Origin: Chitinophaga varians
GTDB taxonomy: Bacteria; Bacteroidota; Bacteroidia; Chitinophagales; Chitinophagaceae
NCBI RefSeq assembly: GCF_012641275.1
Contig: NZ_JABAIA010000001.1
Span: forward strand, 186,001 to 250,000
Direction of reading: 5' to 3'
DNA: 64,000 bases
Of this stretch, positions 50,353-58,281 are shown one piece after another (position 1 is the stretch's first letter; each line of letters starts with the position of its first letter). The position numbers and the translations under genes were made by a program. The notes under the pieces were generated by a model. The model worked only from the letters and a program-made list of their open reading frames with translations, was not told the origin of the DNA and did not search any database.

Positions 50353-51618
50353 ATGCACATACTACTCAAAAACGTAAAGGTAATAGCACCTTCCTCCCCC
50401 TTTCACGGGCAGCAAAAAGACATTTCCATACAGAACGGTATCATCCAACAGGTGGGCGACCACCTGGAAGATGCACGGGCAACGGTCATCTCCGGAGAGA
50501 ACCTGCACGTGTCTGCGGGCTGGATGGACATTTTCGCCCATTTCTGCGATCCCGGGCTGGAACACAAGGAAGATCTGTATACCGGCGTAAAAGCTGCGGC
50601 CACCGGCGGTTACACCACTGTCATGGTGGTGCCCAACACCCAGCCGGCCCTGCATACCAAGCCGCAAATCGAGTACGTACTGAGCAAAACCCGCCATGCC
50701 GCCGCCACAGTGCTGCCCATTGGCGCCGTTACCAAAAACCTCGAAGGCTCCAGCCTCGCTGAAATGTATGAAATGCAGCAAACCGGCGCCGTGGCTTTCT
50801 CCGACGGACTTAAACCGGTACAGTCGCCCGGCCTGCTGCTCAAAGCCTTACAATACATCAAGGCTTTCGACGGCACACTGATACAGCTGCCAGACGATCA
50901 GAGCATCTCCGCCCACGGACTTATGCACGAAGGCATTTATTCCACCCAGCTGGGCATGCCCGGCAAACCGGCGCTGGCAGAGGAGCTGATCATACAACGT
51001 GACCTGGAACTGGCCAAATACACAGACTCCCGCATTCATATCACGGGCGTAAGCACCCGCAAATCCATAGAACTGATAGCCGCCGCCAAAGCAGATGGCA
51101 TCAAGGTGACCTGCTCGGTTACCCCCTACCACCTGTCGCTCACCGATGCGCAACTGGTCAACTATGACGCTAACCTGAAGGTAAATCCGCCGCTGCGCAC
51201 CGCAGATGATGTGAAAGCCATACAGGAAGCCATTGTGCATGGCACCGTAGATTGTTTTGCCACCCACCACGTGCCACACGAGTGGGACGCCAAAACTGTC
51301 GAGTTTGAATATGCGAAAAACGGCATGATAGGCCTGGAGAGCAGCTTCGGCGTCATTCGTCAGTACCTGCCGCAACTCCCGCTGGAACAACACATTGCTA
51401 TGCTGACAGAAAAACCGCGCGCCATCTTCAAACAGCCGCAACCCGTGGTACAGGAAGGCGCCGCCGCCAACCTCACCATCTTTGACCCGGCAGCTGATTG
51501 GGAATTCACCACCGCCCACATCGCCTCCAGATCAAAAAATTCGGCTTATATTGGCAGCTCACTGAAAGGCAGGGTTATTGCGACAGTGAATGGTCCTGTT
51601 TTTCACATCAACAAATAA
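50353..51618 (+). CDS. Dihydroorotase-like protein, probably inactive (pseudoenzyme)
   Basis: A 421-residue amidohydrolase-fold protein closest to class I dihydroorotase (PyrC). Family segments are clear: LHVSAGWMDIFAHFCDPGLEHKEDLYTG, ATGGYTTVMVVPNTQPA, SVTPYHLSLTD, NPPLRTADD and DCFATHHVPHEWD (all in order). But key residues are changed. The metal-binding HxH of DxHxHxREPG reads FAH and its Arg is Cys. The next His (HCED type) lies in LIQLPDDQS and is lost. The His of CHIST is Gly (HITGVST). The catalytic Asp of ATDHAPH is His. Only one of the usual metal ligands is kept, so it should not hydrolyse dihydroorotate by the normal mechanism. A TTG at 50329 is less likely than ATG 50353. First gene of the operon; a structural or regulatory role is likely. 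Confidence 0.85.
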   Translation: MHILLKNVKVIAPSSPFHGQQKDISIQNGIIQQVGDHLEDARATVISGENLHVSAGWMDIFAHFCDPGLEHKEDLYTGVKAAATGGYTTVMVVPNTQPALHTKPQIEYVLSKTRHAAATVLPIGAVTKNLEGSSLAEMYEMQQTGAVAFSDGLKPVQSPGLLLKALQYIKAFDGTLIQLPDDQSISAHGLMHEGIYSTQLGMPGKPALAEELIIQRDLELAKYTDSRIHITGVSTRKSIELIAAAKADGIKVTCSVTPYHLSLTDAQLVNYDANLKVNPPLRTADDVKAIQEAIVHGTVDCFATHHVPHEWDAKTVEFEYAKNGMIGLESSFGVIRQYLPQLPLEQHIAMLTEKPRAIFKQPQPVVQEGAAANLTIFDPAADWEFTTAHIASRSKNSAYIGSSLKGRVIATVNGPVFHINK

Positions 51619-51624
51619 ACCTGT

Positions 51625-52161
51625 ATGCAAGAATCTCCTAATCCCGGCGTGAAATGGGGTTTCATCGCCGGAGCTGTTCTTATTTTGTTGAATGTGGCGA
51701 CCTGGAAGGCAGGTCCTCAGGTGCTGTTTTCCTTCTGGAACAGCATCAGCCAGCTGGTATTGCTCATCATTTTCGCCGTACTGGCCGGAAGAGAACGCAA
51801 AAAACAGGTAGGAAAATACATTGGATTTAAAACCGTTATCAGACCTGTATACACAACTTTTGTCCTCAGCATGTTAATGGTAACAGTGTACCAGTTTGTA
51901 TTATATAAGTACATTGATCCGTCATTGTCCGCCGCACTGAAGGCCGATACGCTTGTTTCTACAGAACGTACCATGCGGTATTTAAAGGCGCCTCAGGATA
52001 TCATCGACCAGCAGCTGGAAGGTATTAAAGCGGCTGATTTTTCTGTAAGCATCGCCAAATCATTTCTTGATTATTTGAAAGTGCTTATTTTCTATTTCGG
52101 CATTGCTGCCATCGTATCGCTTTTCCTGCGCAAAAAAGCGCCGGAGCAACAACACTCATAA
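51625..52161 (+). CDS. DUF4199 membrane protein
   Basis: A 178-residue inner-membrane protein with four predicted helices (about 9-25, 32-50, 70-92 and 143-163). The order of a short N terminus, two close helices, a GYKTVIRPVYTT-like loop (YIGFKTVIRPVYTTFVLSM), a hydrophilic stretch of about 55 residues and a last helix fits DUF4199, a family almost limited to Bacteroidota. In many genomes it is coded beside a GT2 glycosyltransferase, as here (15 bases apart), so it may help in membrane glycan assembly. No enzymatic motif. It follows the dihydroorotase-like gene by 6 bases. Confidence 0.87.
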   Translation: MQESPNPGVKWGFIAGAVLILLNVATWKAGPQVLFSFWNSISQLVLLIIFAVLAGRERKKQVGKYIGFKTVIRPVYTTFVLSMLMVTVYQFVLYKYIDPSLSAALKADTLVSTERTMRYLKAPQDIIDQQLEGIKAADFSVSIAKSFLDYLKVLIFYFGIAAIVSLFLRKKAPEQQHS

Positions 52162-52176
52162 TACTATTCTATTAAG

Positions 52177-53127
52177 ATGAACATATCCGTAATCGTTCCT
52201 TTAAAAAACGAAGAAGAATCACTTCCTGAACTGGCCGCCTGGATCGACCGGGTAATGCAGGAGCACCGTTTCACCTACGAAGTATGGATGGTGGACGATG
52301 GCAGTACTGATGGCTCCTGGGAAGTGATCCAGCAACTGGCCATGGCCAACCCCTGCATCAAAGGCATCAAGTTCCAGCGCAACTATGGTAAATCCGCCGC
52401 TCTCAACGAAGGCTTTAACGCCGCCCAGGGCGACGTGGTGATCACCATGGACGCCGATCTGCAGGACAGCCCGGATGAAATTCCGGAACTGTACCGCATG
52501 ATCGTGGAAGATGGATACGATCTGGTCAGCGGCTGGAAAAAGAAACGTTACGATAATGCTTTCACGAAAAACCTGCCGTCCAAATTATACAACTACACCA
52601 CTACCCGCATGAGCGGTGTCAGGTTGCATGATATGAACTGCGGGCTCAAATCCTACCGCAAAAAAGTGGTGAAATCCATCGAAGTATATGGCGAAATGCA
52701 CCGGTACATCCCCGTCATAGCCAAATGGAACGGCTTCCGCAACATCGGTGAAAAAGTGGTGGAACACCGCGCCCGTAAATACGGCGTCAGCAAATTCGGA
52801 CTGGAACGTTTTATCAACGGTTTCCTCGACCTGGCATCCATCATGTTCATCGGTAAGTTCGGCAAACGCCCCATGCACCTCTTTGGCGCATTGGGCACCC
52901 TGTTCTTTTTCTTCGGTTTTGTGATCGCCTTTTACCTTGCCTTCGCAAAAATTTTCTACGACCAGTATAACATGACGGACAGACCGATCTTCTTTCTGGC
53001 ACTGCTCTTTATGATCATCGGTTCCCAACTGTTCCTGACCGGGTTTATCGGTGAACTGGTTACCCGTAACGCTCCCGAAAGGAATAGCTACCTCGTGGAG
53101 GCAAGAATGGACAAATCAATCAACTAA
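52177..53127 (+). CDS. Membrane-anchored GT2 glycosyltransferase (GtrB/DPM1-like)
   Basis: A 316-residue enzyme that moves a sugar from a nucleotide to undecaprenyl phosphate or a related lipid at the inner membrane. The GT-A domain has the start ISVIVPLKNEEESLPEL, VWMVDDGSTDGSWEVI, FQRNYGKSAALNEGF and the metal motif DAD in VVITMDADLQDSPDEIPELY. Next is MNCGLKSYRKKVV and the arginine-rich EHRARKYGVSKFGLERFING segment, typical of the GtrB/ArnC-like clade. Two C-terminal membrane helices (about 235-258 and 268-292) anchor it. It is coded between DUF4199 and a GT4 enzyme, and the next gene starts on its last base. The sugar is unknown. Confidence 0.92.
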   Translation: MNISVIVPLKNEEESLPELAAWIDRVMQEHRFTYEVWMVDDGSTDGSWEVIQQLAMANPCIKGIKFQRNYGKSAALNEGFNAAQGDVVITMDADLQDSPDEIPELYRMIVEDGYDLVSGWKKKRYDNAFTKNLPSKLYNYTTTRMSGVRLHDMNCGLKSYRKKVVKSIEVYGEMHRYIPVIAKWNGFRNIGEKVVEHRARKYGVSKFGLERFINGFLDLASIMFIGKFGKRPMHLFGALGTLFFFFGFVIAFYLAFAKIFYDQYNMTDRPIFFLALLFMIIGSQLFLTGFIGELVTRNAPERNSYLVEARMDKSIN

Positions 53128-54263
53128 TGGCCAACACCAAAAAGAAAATACTCATACTCGGTACAGCCTATCCCTTCCGGGGTGGGCTGGCTGCTTATAA
53201 TGAAAGACTGGCGGAAGAGCTGCAGCTGACAGACGACGTGGAGATATTCACGTTCACCGTGCAATACCCCGGCTTTCTCTTCCCCGGTAAAAGCCAGTAC
53301 TCTACCGACCCGCCGCCGCAACACCTGCGGATAAAACGGCTGATCAATTCCGTAAACCCGCTCAACTGGCTGATCGTTGGGCGCAAGATCCGGAAAATGA
53401 AACCCGATATCATCATCACCAAATACTGGTTGCCCGTGATGGGCCCGGCGCTGGGCACACTGCTCCGCCTGGGAAAACGCCGCAATACCAAAGTAATCGC
53501 GGTACTGGACAATGTGGTGCCACATGAAAAACGCCCCGGCGATGTGGCGTTCACCAAATATTTCCTGAAACCGGTAGATGCTTTTATCGCCATGAGCCAG
53601 TCGGTGCTCGATGATCTGCGGGTGTTTGAGCCCACCAAAAAGGCGTCGCTCATCCCCCACCCGATCTATGACAACTACGGCACACCCATTTCCAAAGCAG
53701 CAGCACGCCAACGGTTGCAACTGCAACCAGGCAAACGGTATATCCTGTTCTTCGGCTTTATCCGTCAGTACAAAGGCCTCGACCTGCTGCTGAAAGCGAT
53801 GGCCGACGAGCGCATGAAAAAACTGGACGTTCATGCTATCGTGGCCGGCGAGTATTATGAAGATGCAGCCCCGTACCTGCAACTGCTGGAGGAACTGCAA
53901 CTGGGCGACCGGGTGCTTATGCACACCGATTTTATTCCCACAGAAGCCGTAAAAAACTATTTCTGTGCAGCCGACCTGGTCGTACAACCCTATAAAAGCG
54001 CCACCCAGAGCGGCATCTCCCAGATCGCCTACCATTTCGAAAAACCGATGGTGGTCACCCGCGTGGGCGGCCTCGTGGAAATGGTGCCTGACGGCGTGGT
54101 AGGCTTCCAGTGCGATCCTGAACCAGCGGCCATCGCCGCGGCCATCGAAAAATATTTCGTCGACAACCGGGAAGCGGATATGACCGCTGCCCTGCAACTG
54201 GAAAAACAACAATACTCCTGGTCGCGCCTCGCCCGGGAAATTCATACATTAGCAGCATCCTGA
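53127..54263 (+). CDS. Glycosyltransferase family 4 (GT-B)
   Basis: A 378-residue GT-B enzyme that adds a sugar to a lipid- or glycan-linked acceptor. The N-terminal domain starts KKKILILGTAYPFRGGLAAYNERLAEEL. The C-terminal donor-binding domain has LFFGFIRQYKGLDLLLKAM, the DFIPTEAVKNYFCAADLVVQPYKSATQSGISQIAYHFEKP stretch (acidic-to-polar version of the EX7E motif: usual E.FG..ALEA..; here TQSGISQIAYHFEKP) and VTRVGGLVEMV. The start ATG overlaps the GT2 stop (ATGG with TAATG), so the two are translated together. Being next to GDP-heptose synthesis genes suggests that it could be the heptosyltransferase, but that is only inference. Confidence 0.9.
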   Translation: MANTKKKILILGTAYPFRGGLAAYNERLAEELQLTDDVEIFTFTVQYPGFLFPGKSQYSTDPPPQHLRIKRLINSVNPLNWLIVGRKIRKMKPDIIITKYWLPVMGPALGTLLRLGKRRNTKVIAVLDNVVPHEKRPGDVAFTKYFLKPVDAFIAMSQSVLDDLRVFEPTKKASLIPHPIYDNYGTPISKAAARQRLQLQPGKRYILFFGFIRQYKGLDLLLKAMADERMKKLDVHAIVAGEYYEDAAPYLQLLEELQLGDRVLMHTDFIPTEAVKNYFCAADLVVQPYKSATQSGISQIAYHFEKPMVVTRVGGLVEMVPDGVVGFQCDPEPAAIAAAIEKYFVDNREADMTAALQLEKQQYSWSRLAREIHTLAAS

Positions 54264-54287
54264 TCATCCGCTTAAAAAGTAAAAAAA

Positions 54288-55313
54288 TTGATCTACAGAA
54301 GTAAAGCACCATTACGTATAGGCCTGGCCGGTGGAGGCACCGATGTAAGCCCTTATTCCGATCTGTATGGCGGCGCCATTCTCAACGTTACTATCTCGTT
54401 GTATGCCCGCGCTTCCATAGAACCATTGTCTGATGGAAAAATCATTTTTGAATCCGCCGACAGAAAAGAACAACTGAGTTACGACGCCGTATACCCGCTG
54501 CCGTTAGACGGCAAACTGGACATCCTCAAAGGCGTTATCAACAGAGTACAAAAAGACTATGGTGGCCTGCCCTCTTCCGGTTTCAGGCTCACCACCTACG
54601 TAGACGCTCCTCCCGGCTCCGGACTGGGCACCTCTTCCACCCTAGTAGTAGCTGTGCTCGGCGCCTTCGCCGAATGGCTTAAACTGCCATTGGGAGAATA
54701 CGATATGGCACACCTCGCCTATTCCATTGAGCGGGAAGACCTGCAACAGGCCGGTGGCAAACAGGACCAATATGCGGCCACTTTCGGCGGCGTGAACTTC
54801 ATGGAGTTCTATGGTGGCGATAAAGTGATCGTGAACCCGCTGCGTATCAAAGAAGTACATCTGCATGAGCTGGAAAACAATCTCGTATTGTTTTACACCT
54901 CCACCAGCAGGTTGTCTTCCACGATCATCTCCGAACAACAGAAAAACGTGAACGACAAAAAGGACGACTCCATTGCGGCCATGCACCACCTGAAGGAACA
55001 GGCCGTGATGATGAAAGAGGCCCTTTTGCGCGGCTCCATCGATAAAATAGGAGAAATCCTCAACTACGGTTTTGAATATAAAAAACAGATGGCCAAAGGT
55101 ATCACCAACCCCCAGCTCGATGAGATCTACGAAGCGGCCCGCAAGGCAGGCGCCAGCGGCGGCAAAATCTCCGGTGCCGGAGGCGGTGGCTTTATGATCT
55201 TCTACTGCCCGAAAAACACCCGTTTTAAAGTGGTAGACGCCCTCAACAGCTTTGGCGGCGATGTAAAACGTTATACCTTCACACATCATGGTATTCAAAC
55301 CTGGAGTATCTAA
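54288..55313 (+). CDS. hddA: D-glycero-alpha-D-manno-heptose-7-phosphate kinase (GHMP family)
   Basis: A 341-residue GHMP kinase that phosphorylates heptose 7-phosphate at C1 in the GDP-heptose route. Motif 1 PLRIGLAGGGTDVSPYSDLYGG is the typical HddA form, motif 2 is PPGSGLGTSSTLVVAVLGAF (ATP loop) and motif 3 is KISGAGGGGFMIFY. It begins at a TTG: the family N terminus MIYRSKAPLRIGLAGGG starts exactly here and no ATG is available upstream in frame, so TTG 54288 is the start. It lies next to gmhA, hddC and gmhB in the same operon, so the four make a complete pathway. The very close fucokinase-like GHMP enzymes are ruled out by this context. Confidence 0.9.
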   Translation: MIYRSKAPLRIGLAGGGTDVSPYSDLYGGAILNVTISLYARASIEPLSDGKIIFESADRKEQLSYDAVYPLPLDGKLDILKGVINRVQKDYGGLPSSGFRLTTYVDAPPGSGLGTSSTLVVAVLGAFAEWLKLPLGEYDMAHLAYSIEREDLQQAGGKQDQYAATFGGVNFMEFYGGDKVIVNPLRIKEVHLHELENNLVLFYTSTSRLSSTIISEQQKNVNDKKDDSIAAMHHLKEQAVMMKEALLRGSIDKIGEILNYGFEYKKQMAKGITNPQLDEIYEAARKAGASGGKISGAGGGGFMIFYCPKNTRFKVVDALNSFGGDVKRYTFTHHGIQTWSI

Positions 55314-55330
55314 TTTTAAAACAATCCGAC

Positions 55331-55909
55331 ATGAAAACAAAAATCGCCCAGACCATCCGTGAAAGCATTGCCGTGAAAGAGGCTATTTGTCAGGATGAAA
55401 GGCTGTTACATACTATTCAGCAGGTAGCCGAAGTGATCGGCCTCAGCCTGAAACAAGGCCACAAAGTGCTGTTCTGCGGCAACGGTGGCAGCGCTGCCGA
55501 TGCACAGCACCTGGCCGCTGAATTCTCCGGCCGTTTTTATAAAGACCGTGAACCGCTTTATGCAGAAGCCCTGCATTGCAATACGTCTTATATGACCGCT
55601 GTAGGCAACGACTATGGCTATGAACATGTATATGCCCGCATGCTGCGCGGCATGGGCCAGCCCGGCGACGTGCTGGTAGGACTTTCCACCTCTGGCAACT
55701 CCGCCAATATCCTCGAAGCCATGAAAGTGGCGCGGGAAAAAGGCATGACGATAGTGAGCTTCACCGGCGCCACCGGCGGCAAAATGAAAGATGGCAGCGA
55801 CTACCTGATCAATATCCCTTCCACTGATACGCCCCGTATCCAGGAAGCCCACATCACGGTAGGCCACATCATCTGCGAAATAGTGGAAAATAACCTCTTT
55901 GGCGAATGA
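55331..55909 (+). CDS. gmhA: Sedoheptulose 7-phosphate isomerase (SIS domain)
   Basis: A 192-residue SIS-domain enzyme that turns sedoheptulose 7-phosphate into D-glycero-D-manno-heptose 7-phosphate, the first step of ADP- and GDP-heptose synthesis. The sugar-phosphate binding segments LFCGNGGSAADAQHLAAEFSGRF and LVGLSTSGNSANILEAMKVAREKGMT are intact. The catalytic Glu (AAEFSGR) and the His near QEAHITVGHIICEIVE, which bind metal and substrate, are present. It is coded 17 bases after hddA, and its stop overlaps the start of hddC (ATGA). Length and motifs fit GmhA well. Confidence 0.93.
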   Translation: MKTKIAQTIRESIAVKEAICQDERLLHTIQQVAEVIGLSLKQGHKVLFCGNGGSAADAQHLAAEFSGRFYKDREPLYAEALHCNTSYMTAVGNDYGYEHVYARMLRGMGQPGDVLVGLSTSGNSANILEAMKVAREKGMTIVSFTGATGGKMKDGSDYLINIPSTDTPRIQEAHITVGHIICEIVENNLFGE

Positions 55910-56604
55910 GTATGGAATGTATCGTACTGGCCGGAGGCCTGGGCACGCGCCTGCGCAGCGCCGTAGCCGACAAGCCCAAATGCATGGCGCCCATCGGCGA
56001 TAAACCTTTTCTGTACTTCCTGTTACAATACCTGCACCAGCAAGGCATCCGCCATGTGGTGCTGTCACTCGGCTACCTGTCTGAACAGGTGATCGCCTGG
56101 TGCCGGCAAACACCACTGCCGCTACGTGTATCCTTCAGCGTGGAACAGGAACCACTCGGCACCGGCGGCGGCATCCTGCATGCCCTGCCGCTGCTGGAAG
56201 GCGATCAGCTGTTCATCGTCAACGGTGATACCTTCTTCGACGTGGACCTGCTGGCAATGGTCCGGTTCAACCGCAACAACCCAAGCCCGCTCACGCTGGC
56301 ACTGAAGCCCATGCAGCAGTTTGACCGCTACGGCAGTATTGTGCTCAGCGCCGGCAATAAAATCGAGGCGTTCCGGGAAAAACAATACTGCGACCAGGGC
56401 CTGATCAACGGCGGCATCTACCTGACCAGCGCCGCTTTCCTTCAAAGCCTGTCCCTGCCGGTGAAATTCTCTTTCGAACAAACAGTACTCGAACCACAGG
56501 CCGCCCGGGGTAACCTCAATGGCTATATCAGCGATACCTATTTTATCGACATCGGTATACCGGAAGACTATAACAAGGCGATCGATCATTTTTCCAAAAT
56601 ATAG
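55906..56604 (+). CDS. hddC: D-glycero-alpha-D-manno-heptose 1-phosphate guanylyltransferase
   Basis: A 232-residue sugar nucleotidyltransferase that makes the activated heptose. The N terminus is MECIVLAGGLGTRLRSAVADKPKCMAPIGDKPFLYFLL, with the G-G-x-G-T-R-L and K of the family, then EPLGTGGGILHALPLL, the metal Asp in FIVNGDTFFDVDL and the C-terminal DIGIPEDYNKA. The family (RfbA/ManC-like short form) includes enzymes with G or other NTP. It is called HddC because its neighbours are HddA, GmhA and GmhB; the nucleotide specificity itself (GDP) is inferred from the GHMP kinase type. It overlaps gmhA by four bases and precedes gmhB by two. Confidence 0.87.
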   Translation: MSMECIVLAGGLGTRLRSAVADKPKCMAPIGDKPFLYFLLQYLHQQGIRHVVLSLGYLSEQVIAWCRQTPLPLRVSFSVEQEPLGTGGGILHALPLLEGDQLFIVNGDTFFDVDLLAMVRFNRNNPSPLTLALKPMQQFDRYGSIVLSAGNKIEAFREKQYCDQGLINGGIYLTSAAFLQSLSLPVKFSFEQTVLEPQAARGNLNGYISDTYFIDIGIPEDYNKAIDHFSKI

Positions 56605-56606
56605 AT

Positions 56607-57128
56607 ATGTACCTTTTTCTTGACCGGGACGGTGTTATCAATGACGAAATAAAAGACGGGTACGTGCTCAATCCCGGCATGTTCCGCTTCAGCGAAGGCG
56701 TGCTGGAAGCCATGCCCCTGCTGTCCCAACGCTTTGAACGGATTTTTGTGGTGACCAACCAGCGTTGTATCGGACGGGGACTGCTCACCATTGACGGCCT
56801 GCAGGAAATCCATGCGCAAATGCTGGCCGCCATCCAACAGGCAGGTGGCCGGATAGACCACATCTATTTCTGCCCCGACGTGGAGAGCAACAGCCCATGC
56901 CGCAAACCCAACGCCGGCATGGCCACGCAGGCAAAAAACGATTTCCCGGAAATTGATTTCACCAAAGCCGTCATGGCAGGCAATACCCTCAGCGATATGC
57001 AGTTTGGCCGTAACGCCGGCATGCAGACCGTGTTTATCGCCTCTACCCTGCCGGACACGCCTTTTCCCCATCCGCTGATCGATAAAAAATATCCCGACCT
57101 GCTGCGGTTTGCACAAGACATACAATAA
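56607..57128 (+). CDS. gmhB: D,D-heptose 1,7-bisphosphate phosphatase (HAD family)
   Basis: A 173-residue HAD phosphatase of the histidinol-phosphatase-like branch. It removes the C7 phosphate of heptose 1,7-bisphosphate, the step between HddA and HddC. Motif I is LFLDRDGVINDEIKDGYVLNP (DxDG form, nucleophile and acid Asp), motif II is FVVTNQRCIGRG, the Cys zinc-site residues IYFCPDVESNSPCRKPNAGM are partly kept (C..D....C), and the last motif is MAGNTLSDMQFGRNAGMQTVFI. It lies only two bases after hddC. The name follows from the pathway context, since the closely related D-sedoheptulose- or histidinol-phosphatases look alike. Confidence 0.88.
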   Translation: MYLFLDRDGVINDEIKDGYVLNPGMFRFSEGVLEAMPLLSQRFERIFVVTNQRCIGRGLLTIDGLQEIHAQMLAAIQQAGGRIDHIYFCPDVESNSPCRKPNAGMATQAKNDFPEIDFTKAVMAGNTLSDMQFGRNAGMQTVFIASTLPDTPFPHPLIDKKYPDLLRFAQDIQ

Positions 57129-57154
57129 TTTAAAGCCAGAACCGTATTATAGAT

Positions 57155-58129
57155 ATGATAAAAAAAATAATACTGTCACTGCTATTCCTTGTACCAACCG
57201 CCGGTATATGGGCGCAAAGGCCTGATGCTGCCGGCTATGCACGCCTGCGGAAAGATCAGGACACGTTGCAGCAGCTCAGCCGGGAAATATTCGCCGGGAA
57301 AGGCGACGCCGGCAGGGAAGCCGCGACCGAACAGTTTATCCCGGCACTGGTACGTGCCCTTAAAACACCTTACTCGTTCCGGTTTCCGTTCGACTCCCTG
57401 CGTACTGTGTCTATTCAATATCCGCAAGACAGCAGCTTCCGTATTTTCACCTGGGCCCTGGAAAGGGAAACAGGCTTCTACCGCCACTATGGCGCCATTC
57501 AGATGAATACGCCGGATGGCCAGCTGAAGCTGTTCCCGCTGTTTGATATATCCGATTATATCACGAATACGGACACTATCGCCGGCAACAAAGCCTGGTA
57601 CGGCTGCCTGTATTATAACATCGTACAACGGCACTATTTTAACCAGGAGTATTACACGCTCTTCGGCTGGGACGCCAATAATCCCCGCAGCCAGAAAAAA
57701 CTGGTGGAAATGCTCACCTTTAAAAAAGGCACTCCTGTTTTCGGCGGCCCCTTCTTCAGCTATGCGGAAGACTCCGTGCCCAAACCGACCCGGAACCGCT
57801 TTATCCTTGAATATAAAAAGGAAAGCACCGCCACGCTCAACTATAACAAGGAACTGGACATGATCGTATTTGATCACCTGATATCCGAAACCAATGAGCC
57901 GGCAAAAAAATACACCTACGTATCAGATATGGATTACGAAGGCTTTAAATGGAAAGGCGGGAAATGGACGCACGTCAACAAAATATTCCATGACGCTATT
58001 CCATTAGGTAAAGGCGCGCCGGTGCCACAACCGCTGGACCAGAAAAAGAAAAGCATGACCAACCCGCGTTCCGCAGAGGATTATCAAACGGAGCAAAACA
58101 ACAAACAACCCGCGAAAAAGAAACAATAG
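57155..58129 (+). CDS. Secreted protein of unknown function at the end of the heptose operon
   Basis: A 324-residue exported protein (signal peptide MIKKIILSLLFLVPTAGIWA). The mature part is rich in aromatic residues (FRIFTWALERETGFYRHYGAIQMN, TIAGNKAWYGCLYYNIVQ) and has the layout of a small beta-rich/alpha-rich domain conserved in Bacteroidota, but I cannot name it. A low-complexity Lys/Gln tail (KKKSMTNPRSAEDYQTEQNNKQPAKKKQ-like, from about 295 on) follows. No catalytic motif is visible. It lies 26 bases after gmhB in the same direction and may be co-transcribed, but there is no functional link to heptose beyond position. The start is ATG 57155. Confidence 0.75.
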   Translation: MIKKIILSLLFLVPTAGIWAQRPDAAGYARLRKDQDTLQQLSREIFAGKGDAGREAATEQFIPALVRALKTPYSFRFPFDSLRTVSIQYPQDSSFRIFTWALERETGFYRHYGAIQMNTPDGQLKLFPLFDISDYITNTDTIAGNKAWYGCLYYNIVQRHYFNQEYYTLFGWDANNPRSQKKLVEMLTFKKGTPVFGGPFFSYAEDSVPKPTRNRFILEYKKESTATLNYNKELDMIVFDHLISETNEPAKKYTYVSDMDYEGFKWKGGKWTHVNKIFHDAIPLGKGAPVPQPLDQKKKSMTNPRSAEDYQTEQNNKQPAKKKQ

Positions 58130-58146
58130 CTATTTAGGGATTCGTT

Positions 58147-58267
58147 GATTTGCGATTTTTTGATTTTCGTGGATGATAATAAAAAAGAAGACCAAAGCGA
58201 TTCACTCGCTTTGGTCTTCTTTTTTTATTCGCTCTGATGATTTCCGAAATCAAAAAATCGCAAATCA
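58147..58267. terminator. Bidirectional terminator nested in a 20-bp inverted repeat
   Basis: The core is a 14-bp stem GAAGACCAAAGCGA / TCGCTTTGGTCTTC (58187-58200 with 58206-58219) with A run on the left and T run on the right, between convergent genes (stops at 58129 and 58282). Around it lies a second inverted repeat: 20 bases at 58147-58166 (GATTTGCGATTTTTTGATTT) are the exact reverse complement of 58248-58267. Together they could form one long hairpin. Confidence 0.85.
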
Positions 58268-58281
58268 AAAAATCTCAACAT

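Noticed and set aside
50353..51618. Annotation as a working dihydroorotase (pyrC)
   Set aside because: Most metal and catalytic residues are replaced, so the enzyme name would mislead.
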